Assembly (NCBI GenBank): GCA_028023455.1
Contig: JAQFVV010006845.1
Coordinates: forward strand, 188,001 to 252,000
Origin: Epiperipatus broadwayi
Taxonomy: Eukaryota > Onychophora > Udeonychophora > Euonychophora > Peripatidae
Direction of reading: 5' to 3'
DNA length: 64,000 bases
Below the pieces are notes generated by a model. That model was not told the origin of the DNA. It ran no database searches and saw only the letters and a program-made list of their open reading frames with translations. Positions within the stretch are counted from its first letter, which is position 1; every line of letters starts with the position of its first letter. The translations under genes were made by a program, and so were the position numbers. Below are positions 55,897 to 64,000 of this stretch, piece after piece.

Positions 55897-58238
55897 AAAT
55901 TTACGGCAAACATAAAGAAAAGTGTGATTTTTGTAATCTGTTAAACATTTTTTAAAAGTTCTTTGAAAAATGCACATCTTTTACTTACTCTATCAGTTAT
56001 TCCATTAAGTCTTATTTTTATGCAATAAATCTGCACAAATTCTTTTTATTCCAACCTTTTAACATAAAAATGTCTTGCATAGTTTGATACAGCAGCAGAG
56101 AGGCAGAATCTGAAAGTAGAGATCATTAGCTGAGTTGTGTTATTTCCTGATACCTGATCTTTTAATAAACTTCCAAGAAATAAATTAGTAGTAATATATC
56201 AATGAATGGTTTTCTTTTTTAGTTCTGATGTTTTTATTTTCTAATTATTTACAGAAGCTCCATTTTTAAATCCTTGCATCTATTTTTGTTATATTTGCAA
56301 CAATTTATTGTAATAAGAAAACATATATTCTACATTTTCTTAAACTTTTATACTTAATTTATTACAATTTTTAAGATCACAATAAAAACATTCTATAAAT
56401 AATATTCCAATGTTGCAAATATAAAAAAAAAAACAGTAATAAACTGAAATATATAATCAAAACAACTATTCTTTTGCAATCATTAATAAAAATCTTTTAC
56501 AATTTAAAGAAAATGTGTACAACTCTATTTTTAAAATCCGAATGATTTGTGTCTATCATTAAAAAATGTACATTTTTATTTAACATAAAATATAACTGTT
56601 ATTGCCATAATAAAAAAAAATTTTTTTTTAGCCAATCATAAACTTGCTGTTTTATGTTATTATAATTTGCTTGCTTTGTCCATTTTTATACATTTTTGAA
56701 TAAAATTTGAGTTTATTTTAAATCTTTTTGTTTTAAAATAAATATTTTGCCAAAATAATCATAAATATATAAATAAATTATGAAAAATAAATAGTTTTTT
56801 CAAAGTTTAACAAAGAAAGCATATTCAAGAGTGCTTTCAAGTATTCTCAAAGTCTGAAAACAAAGAATCTATCAGTCAGCACTGTGATTGGCCTTTTGTA
56901 TTTGTTCTCTGTGTCAATTTGGCATATTAGGAAGAAGAAGCTATTCAACACTTTCTTCAAAGTCGTTCTGCTTTACAGATATATCACTCACTCTTTTTCT
57001 TTTTCTGCCCATATTCATTGCATGAACAGAGGCCTTTTCCCTAATATCAGAATATCCATCTTCATACAATTTTTGAGATATTACTTTTGCTTTAATCTTA
57101 CATTATGTAAACTGCTCTGCCTCATCTATAATATGAGTAAAATTAAAATCAGAAACTAAAATTTAGTACCTACACACATATTCCTAGAGCTTATTCACAT
57201 TGTTTGAACTACTAATTTTAGGCAACTAGTAAAATTCTTTTTTAAAGAAATCTATATATTTTTTTTTAAAAATCTATATTTTTTTGTTCAATTTGTTTCA
57301 GAGGCTGCATGTATTATATTTTTATTGATGAATTATTATCAGTAATTTAATCTGATTGCTATGTTATTGTTTGTAATAGGATTTCACTGTAACTAACTTA
57401 TCAATATCAATAAACTTTCTTTAAAAGTACAGAATAGATTTATATATGTGAAAATTTATTCAAAGATATTTATATTTGAAAATGTGATGGCAAAATCAAG
57501 ACACCAACCTTAATGTTTTTCAACTTCCTAAATGTGATGCTTTTTGCAAAGATACATCTGCTTTGGATCATGCATATAAAATGAATGAATATTAATAGAT
57601 TTTATAAAATGCTTTTTGTTATGAATATGAGCATGTTCCCAAGGGAGGGGTAAAGTAATTTTTATTATAAATAGTATCACAAAAAAACTCTAAAAATGCA
57701 ATTAAATAATGTATTGGGAAAAACTATAAAATATAGCTACAATGATATTGAGGACTTGCATTTTTTTCCTAAATAAAAACTTAGCTGTAGATGCTAACAA
57801 ACATCAATACAAGATAGCTGACTATTAAGGATCAGAATGTAATATATATTTGTGTTGATAAAATGGCAAGTATTGTCATCACATCTTTTTTATATGTTTT
57901 TTTTTTCTGGAGTTACTTTTTGATTTGCATTAATGCTAATTCTTATACTAGTAATGTGCATGATTGCTCAAATGTGTCACTGACCAGAAAAACTCTACAA
58001 AATAATAAATTCTCATATATATATAGTTGTAATAATATTTTAATGTCAAAATTAATAGTCACAACCATAAGTTCTAAAAAAAAATTATTGGCTTATTAGT
58101 AAAGAAAATATTATTAATTATTACTGTTATTACTATAGCAATTAAAAATATTAGAAGTGATATTAATATTATTGATTGATTTACCTAGTGATGCAAATTA
58201 TTAAAATTATCCAAGATATCTTCCTGTGCAAATTTTAC
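55897..58238. other. AT-rich stretch; one doubtful small secreted-type frame
   Basis: Most of it shows nothing. The frame 57863-58099 (78 codons) starts with MASIVITSFLYVFFFWSYFL, which would be a good signal peptide, then holds two spaced Cys residues, but it ends in low-complexity sequence. In DNA this T-rich, such frames arise by chance. I do not count it as a gene. Confidence 0.35.
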
Positions 58239-58754
58239 AATACACAGTATCCTAATGAGCTCTAACCAAGCTTTTATTATTATTATTATTATTATGATAA
58301 ATGCTACTACAAGAGAAGGCATTCAAATCATCTTTATCTTAGATTGTCCCCATCCTCAGACCGGTTTTGACCTATGGGTCTGAATTAAGTTCAGGCCCAT
58401 ATGATTGTTTCAGTTGGAGAGCTGACTTTAAAGACATGCAGATGTCTAAATGTTTCAGATCTTCTTGACAATTAACTTTTAGATAAATGCTTAGTTTGAG
58501 TTGGTTTTTTGAATCCTGTGTCCCAACTCCTCACTGAAGAGACCCATAAGTCAAAACCAGTCTGGGGATGGGGACAATTTAAAATAAAGATGATTTGAAT
58601 GCCTTCTCTTGTAGTAGCATTTATCATAATAAAAAATAAAAAATAAAAAAAAGCTTGGTTAGAGCTCATTAGCATGCTCTTAATTTTACATATTGGTAAA
58701 TGCAAGCTATATGTAAGTCATGTGACATCTGACTTTTTATTAATACACAGTATC
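58239..58754. mobile_element. Hammerhead-variant foldback element with 13-bp TSD
   Basis: The element 58252-58741 lies between AATACACAGTATC repeats (58239-58251 and 58742-58754). The arms (58252-58380 and 58541-58671) share GAGCTCTAACCAAGC, AAATGCTACTACAAGAGAAG, CATTCAAATCATCTTTATCT and TTGTCCCCATCC. Both arms stop exactly at GACCC, the first bases of the ribozyme's stem II. Between the arms lies non-palindromic sequence including TGAATTAAGTTCAGG and TTTGAATCCTGTGTCCC. The stem I TGGGGATGGGGAC side resembles family 2, so this is a third, related lineage. There is no ORF. Confidence 0.75.
58529..58567 (+). ncRNA. Hammerhead motif, family 2-like variant (GAAA box mutated)
   Basis: CCTCA (58529-58533), CTGAAGA (58534-58540, fits CUGANGA), stem II GAC-CCATAA-GTC (58541-58552, perfect, with G-C next to the core), AAAA (58553-58556) instead of GAAA, CCAGTC (triplet GTC, 58557-58562), TGGGG (58563-58567). 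G12 is the catalytic general base; its loss should inactivate this copy. The inverted left arm (58354-58380) has the matching TGAGG, GGTC block and AAAA but lacks the CTGANGA box. Confidence 0.7.
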
Positions 58755-61540
58755 TTTAAAAAAATTATATGTATTAAATTTTGTTTCATCAGGATAAAAA
58801 TTTGTTAAAAAAGATACCCACAAATGTAAATTCAAGTTTGAAAAAAATATAGACTGAATAAAAAAAAACATTAACTACAACAGGAATAAAATATTTAAAA
58901 ATATTTTTGGATATAGTAGTAACTTTATTATTCTAATTATATAATTTAAAATACACAATAATAATATAAAGTTTTTAGCATAATACTCAAACACATGTGA
59001 GAATGCACAATGTTTTATGTGGTTAAAGGTATTTCAAAAGTAAAAGGTATAGTTATAAAAAGTTTTAATCAATTTATTAGAATAATAATAATTACATTTA
59101 TTAATAAGTATGATGGGAACTTTAAAGAAAACAAATGAAAAAGAAAAAAGTATAAATAATTTATTTTATGAACAATAATGTCTGTGTTTATTTTATTTTA
59201 ATCATTGATTAATGTAATCTGGTATTTAATATTTTGAAAGATTATTTATCTAAAATTTTTAAAAAATGAAATCACAAATTTTGGCAATATAGAAAATTTC
59301 CAAAATATCTTCTTCCCACCATTTCTAAGCAACAATGACATAATGTTCCCATGAAAATCCAAAAAAAGTGAAGGAATTTGAGTAAAATTTATGATCTCAT
59401 TAATAAATTGTTGAAACATTTATTAAATTGTGTGTAGAAAGACTGCATAGGATTTAAATTCAACATTAGTCATCTTGGCATCCTGCAATAAAATGATGTC
59501 TGAGTAGATAACCAACTAGACATTTTTCTCTTTAATGGAAAATGTTCCTCTACATTGTCCTGAATGGAGAAACTAAATATCTAATAATATATATCATTCA
59601 ATAATGAATTTAAATGAAATAAAAATCAAATATTTAAATTTTAGCTATGAGAATTTTAAGATTGCTTCATGGAATGCTACATTTATTTGAACTGCATTAT
59701 TGTTTTGCCTTTTTTCCAAATCAAAAATTATTTATTTGAAATTTATATTTGTTATATTAACTTAAAGCTTCAAATGAATATTATAAAACTAATGTTAATT
59801 AATGAACGAATGAATTGCTTTATATTATATTTATGAAAAACCTACCTAAAGGTTAGAATATTAGTTTAAAACTAATGCATCTATTGGATTAAATATTACT
59901 TAATACTACAATAATGACAATTATTTAAAGTTATGGATAAACATTACAAAAATGACTTAATTAAACAGATGTATATTCATCAATATTTTGTCTTCAGAAA
60001 TATACTTAGAGATTTTGAGTGATGAAATCTATGCTTTAAAGAATTAATTGCTGCATTTACTTCCTAAGGAGTATAAAACAAATAAATATAAGCTTGTCAA
60101 ATGTTGTTTGGAAGCTGACCATTAATGGATTTGTATTTAGAAATTCAGTTTTCATTCTTAATCATTTTCTATAAGGATTAAGTGTTGTTAAACTTATTTA
60201 TTAGGATTTCTTCAACCTTAAAATGCCAATAATTTAAAATTGTGATTACTTAAAGGATTGTGCATGGATAAAGATATGATAAAGAAAATACAGGTAACAT
60301 ATATTTATGAGGGTAAGTTGTTATAAATGTGTTAGTAATTTGTTTGTATCTTGGACAGCAATTGGGACTAAACTTTATGTTAATTAAAAATCATTTATAG
60401 CCAAGATAATATTAATATTATATATGTTTTATTGGTCTTTTGATGTAATCTTATGTTTTATATAATAAAGGTATTGAGAGTATAAAACCATCACAATATC
60501 ACATGATATATATGTTTGAATATTTATTAAGATTGTCCTTCTTATTTTTTAAATAAAGAGGTACTTACACAAATCTGTGTAGATTATATATGATATTTGA
60601 CTATACTTGCAGCATTGATAACCATATAAATATTATCATTTATTTGAGCAAACTCCTAACAATATCTTATTATAATTTTAATAATAGTATAAGCTTGATA
60701 ATTATATTATGCAATGCTACTGGCATCTAAGATAATCAAATCAAATTAAGGTCATACTTTATAAAAATAAGATATATAAATTGAGTTAATATTCTTCTTT
60801 TTTTATAAAAGTATTTAGTTTATGAGACAGGTACCTATAAGAAAAAGTTACTATTACTTTAATTAAGGATGCAATAAAATATTCTGGCATTTTGCTTATT
60901 GTTAATACTTAAGTCTTTAAATTAAATGTTACACAATCTTCCCCAGTGGAATGTTCTTGTTATTGCATCATATTTTTATATATCACACAGGTATTTATCA
61001 CTACAGTAGCCAGTATTTATTAAGTATAGTATTACAATATTATTTATCATCTTTTAGAGAACTTATCATTTTAAATATTTATATCGTTTTATTATTAGTA
61101 GAATTAATTTTATGTTTGTTAATTATCTGATTCTTTTTTTTTTAATTAATTAAAACTCATCATCTACATGTTGTAAATAAATAAAAATATGGTCACATCA
61201 TCCTATAATTTATTACACGTTGCTTCAAGAAAATATTATTCATTTTAGTCCTTTATACTGCACCATTTCCATCCTAACATTTTATTTATTTGATACAGTA
61301 AAATCCTTTTGCTATTTTGTCATGTCAATAATAAATCATTTGCATAATTTGTAAAGTTAATGATTTTAAGAATAGCAATTATCATACGTTGTTACAACCC
61401 TGAGATAATTGTTCATTCTAATTAATGCAACGTTAAAATTTATAACCTACTTGCTAGCCTTGATAAAAGAATGTAAGTATAGCGAAATGATTCATTAACG
61501 TTTAACTTATACTTGATATAGGAAATGAAAATCAGACCTT
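58755..61540. other. AT-rich stretch, nothing recognised
   Basis: No gene, RNA gene or alignable repeat in about 2.8 kb. Confidence 0.45.
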
Positions 61541-61675
61541 AAAGTATTAAAATTGTCTTGCGTTGGGTCGAGAGGTCAGCGCGACTGCCTTGCACTTGCA
61601 GGCAGTTGTCCGGGTTGCGGGTTCGCGTCCCGGCCGATACTATGACACTTAAAAAAAAAAAAGTATTAAAATTGT
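61541..61675 (+). mobile_element. tRNA-derived SINE, copy b, with 16-bp TSD
   Basis: The element 61557-61659 lies between AAAGTATTAAAATTGT repeats (61541-61556 and 61660-61675). It has an A-box region TTGGGTCGAGAGGTCAGCG, a B box GGTTCGCGTCC (61619-61629), then CCGGCCGATACTATGACACT and oligo(A). The middle (anticodon and variable arms) differs from copies a and c, so it is a different subfamily or a more tRNA-like form. Perfect duplication suggests it is recent. Confidence 0.85.
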
Positions 61676-62156
61676 TAATCGCAGATAACCGTCTGCGTAG
61701 CAGTGTATTTTTTAAAAAAATATTGTTAAAGAGTCTCATATTGTAATAAATCTAGAAGGAGTTTCTTTTATCATTTGACTTAATCTGGATAATACAGAGT
61801 TTTGTCTCTCTATAATAAACCCTTCCTTCTCCCATCCTAATAAGATTTAGAATTTTATTGATTACAATATATATATATCATTACATATCTTCACTATTTC
61901 TTTACTGATTAACTGATTACAGTAATACTACTTTTCTGTTTTTCACTTTTTCTAGCAATTGTTTTCCCTCCCTTCAAACGGTTTCCTCCGAATCTGCGCC
62001 TTTATTATATACCATTGTTAATCTTTAAAGTAAATCGTTGACTAATAAATTTAAACTTGTTTAAAAAGTATAAAAAAGAGAAATGTTGTGATAATATATG
62101 TGTAATATATAGTTGTATATTTGTATATGCAAGATATATGTTTAAGGCAGATACAA
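61676..62156. other. AT-rich spacer between two SINE copies, nothing recognised
   Basis: No gene or alignable repeat was found. Confidence 0.4.
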
Positions 62157-62291
62157 TATTTTCAGATTTTTTTTTTCATATGTCATAGCATCTGCCGGGA
62201 CGCGAACCCACACCCGTCTGCAACCAACTACTTGCTTGCATGGCGGCTGCGATACCTCTCGGCTAACAACGCAAGACTATTTTTTGATTTT
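62157..62291 (-). mobile_element. tRNA-derived SINE, copy c (minus strand)
   Basis: The element is about 62171-62277. Read in reverse complement: GCGTTGTTAGCCGAGAGGTA (A box fits TRGYNNARNGG exactly), GTTGCAGACGGGTGTG, GGTTCGCGTCC (B box), CGGCAGATGCTATGACATAT, oligo(A). The flanks TATTTTCAGATTTT and TATTTTTTGATTTT may be a 14-bp duplication with two mismatches. It lies about 500 bp from copy b in the opposite orientation. Confidence 0.8.
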
Positions 62292-63789
62292 ACACACAAA
62301 AAACAATTAATACATCAAATTTTTTTTCTCGATTTTATTGAAACTTATATTATTGTCTATTAAAAGATTTTAACTTTGAAGAAAGTTGTTTTCAATTTAT
62401 TTAACAGAATTGATTTTTTTTAACAATAAGATTTGCCTTTTCTTTGTGCCAGTTATCTATAGATATTAGAATTGATGGATTTGCCAAGAGGATTTTATGA
62501 TTGGAAAAATGGCTTTTAAAGAGATCGTCATGAAACTGTTTGTTTTATCTAACTTTTTTTTTCTTCATTTGTTTGCTTAGCAGAGATTTATAAAATTGCT
62601 GAATGGGAACGAAAATGATTTCATCAAAGAGTAATTTTCAATCCTGAATTAGTCGTTATAGATGATGTGTGTGGTGAGAGACATTTATACGATGAAAAAA
62701 TAAATGGGTTTCTTTTTACATTTCTTTCTTCTCTTTTTTTATTTTCCTATAACACAGTATTTTATAAAATTAACATAAATTTTGAAATAATATTAGTTAA
62801 CTAAATTATTACGTGAGTAATAATATCTCCATAATTATATATACATTTAAAAAATAATGTTAAAAGTAAAGACATTTTATAAATCTTTAAGAAAAAAGAA
62901 TGAATATGATAGTGAAAAATCATAGTGCAATTAATTATTTGTTATAAAATTATCTCCAACAATTTTTTTTTGCTTCACTAAACTCATTTACTCGTATTAT
63001 GTAAAATCCTTATCACCACCAGTTCAACAGCTAATCATAAATGAATGTGGTCGTTCTAACTCCAGAACTAAAGCAAATAGAAATAGAGTGAAAGGTAAAA
63101 AATATAATATAATACATACAAAAAGAAGTTTGAATCAAAATTACTTTGATTAAAATTAAATAATGAAAGTTTAAGATAGAAAACAATTGGAAGAACAATT
63201 AATGAAAAAAAAAATGATGATAAATTATTGTGTATGTATAATGAATATGAGAGTGCCAAAAATTCATCAAGCTTCCAAAAAAGTGGTGCTACACTTTCAA
63301 TTAAATCTAGAAGAGATTTCATTATAACTATATAAAAACCAAATATGTGATATTAAACTATATTCATAAAGATACTTAACAAATTATTGAAAATTAATAA
63401 AATAAACCTTAAAATATCTAATAAAGAATTGACTAAAAAAAATGCAAATGTATCATCAATCCAGCAATGTTATTTTTTTAATTATCTAACAATATAGTAT
63501 GACATGTTTACTACCCATTAAAAGAATAAGTAATTTGATTTTAGGACCAAATTTAAAACTCATTCAATCATCATACAATTATACAAGTAATTTAATACAA
63601 CTGTACAACTAAGTGTTTTCCTGAAGGTTTGTGATGATGGTATTTTAGTTGTATTAATATATTGGACTATTTAAATATTCCAAATATATTCAACTATTAG
63701 TGATAGCACACAGGTTAATATATGCATAACATTTTGAGAGATATTATTCTCCCTTCTTCTTTAGGTATTGTGGCAGTGACACTATTATC
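62292..63789. other. AT-rich stretch, nothing recognised
   Basis: No supported gene. The minus frame at 63068-63322 is hydrophobic low-complexity. Confidence 0.45.
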
Positions 63790-63870
63790 ATGGGAATTGA
63801 ACCTGAACCCCTTCTTGAAAATTGAATTTTAGATAATTCTCTAACCAACTGAGCCATCCTGCCAAATGAA
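63790..63870 (-). mobile_element. tRNA-like element (second SINE type or tRNA pseudogene)
   Basis: Reverse complement: GGCAGGATGGCTCAGTTGGT (A box, complement of about 63845-63856), then about 42 bases, then GGTTCAATTCC (B box, complement of 63793-63803, exact consensus). The D-arm and T-arm sequences are tRNA-like, but the two ends do not pair as an acceptor stem and the anticodon arm does not have a normal 5+7 form. It is therefore a SINE head or pseudogene, not a working tRNA. It continues as CATGATAATAGTGTCACTGC on the 3' side. No target duplication was found. Confidence 0.6.
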
Positions 63871-64000
63871 CAGTCAGTAGAAATTTTATATACTTATCTA
63901 TGAGGTTTTTCTAGATTCCTCCACTTCTTCCTAAAAGCAAAGTTGATTAGTGATTTCCATGTATTATGTGTTGTCACATTAGATTGACTTATGGGATTGT

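Noticed and set aside
57863-58099. Signal-peptide-bearing 78-residue frame as a secreted peptide gene
   Set aside because: A hydrophobic start arises easily from poly-T; there is no cysteine framework, cleavage pattern or second copy.

Overview
The window is strongly AT-rich nuclear DNA from an animal, most likely an invertebrate. The evidence is spliceosomal-type genome texture, non-LTR retrotransposons with endonuclease/RT-type pol ORFs, tRNA-derived SINEs, Penelope-like elements, hAT and pogo/Tigger transposons, and microsatellites. The species cannot be named from the sequence. I found no intact protein-coding gene and no convincing host exon. Nearly everything recognisable is a mobile element or its relic, set in featureless AT-rich sequence.

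The main result is several families of dispersed elements that carry type I hammerhead ribozyme (HHR) motifs, readable by eye. Family 1 (10.1-11.0 kb, 39.7 kb, 46.2-46.9 kb, with tails at 42.1 and 43.1 kb) has CTGATGA, a small stem II, GAAA, the minimal stem III TACGTA and an ATA cleavage triplet, closed by ACCAA/TTGGT as stem I. Family 2 (2.4, 19.1 and 53.4-54.1 kb; a relative without the ribozyme at 54.8 kb; a variant at 58.3-58.7 kb) has stem I CCTCA/TGGGG, a stem II capped by CACAA, and the stem III/cleavage block CTAGTC, whose GTC triplet is classical. In both families, copies in direct orientation sit about 476 bp (family 1) and 452 bp (family 2) apart. Cutting at two ribozymes would release one unit-length RNA, which is the organisation described for retrozymes. 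Many elements also carry an inverted copy, making long palindromes, and most are bounded by 12-16 bp direct repeats that look like target-site duplications. A composite of direct and inverted units therefore seems to have inserted in one event.

A third group are Penelope-like element (PLE) palindromes at 0.65-0.98, 47.9-48.4, 50.9-52.2 and 55.2-55.9 kb. The 50.9-52.2 kb copy still encodes the PLE thumb region and GIY-YIG endonuclease, between ~290 bp inverted arms. All four carry a degenerate HHR-like signature near the repeat end. PLEs are known to carry HHRs, so the PLE is a plausible source of the enzymes that mobilise the ribozyme-only families; that link is inference.

Layout: 0-5 kb, a Tigger transposase fragment at the left edge, a PLE palindrome, a family 2 element and a gag-like coiled-coil relic interrupted by a foldback; 5.0-6.6 kb, a 341-bp-unit array (two direct, then inverted copies); 6.9-8.4 kb, a dead pogo/Tigger transposon; 10-11 kb, the family 1 array; 13.7-14.6 kb, a hAT element with an 8-bp TSD; 14.8 kb, a SINE; 15.7-18.5 kb, a dead LINE between inverted arms; 19.1 kb, family 2; 23.6-25.5 kb, a second dead LINE; 27.5-28.1 kb, a PLE coding relic; 33.6 kb, a second hAT element; 37.8 kb, a MITE; 39-47 kb, family 1 pieces, a LINE fragment and two coding relics; 47.9-58.8 kb, PLE palindromes and family 2; 61.5-62.3 kb, two SINEs; 63.8 kb, a further tRNA-like element.

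All alignments here were done by eye. Family boundaries, unit lengths and ribozyme folds should be read as close approximations.
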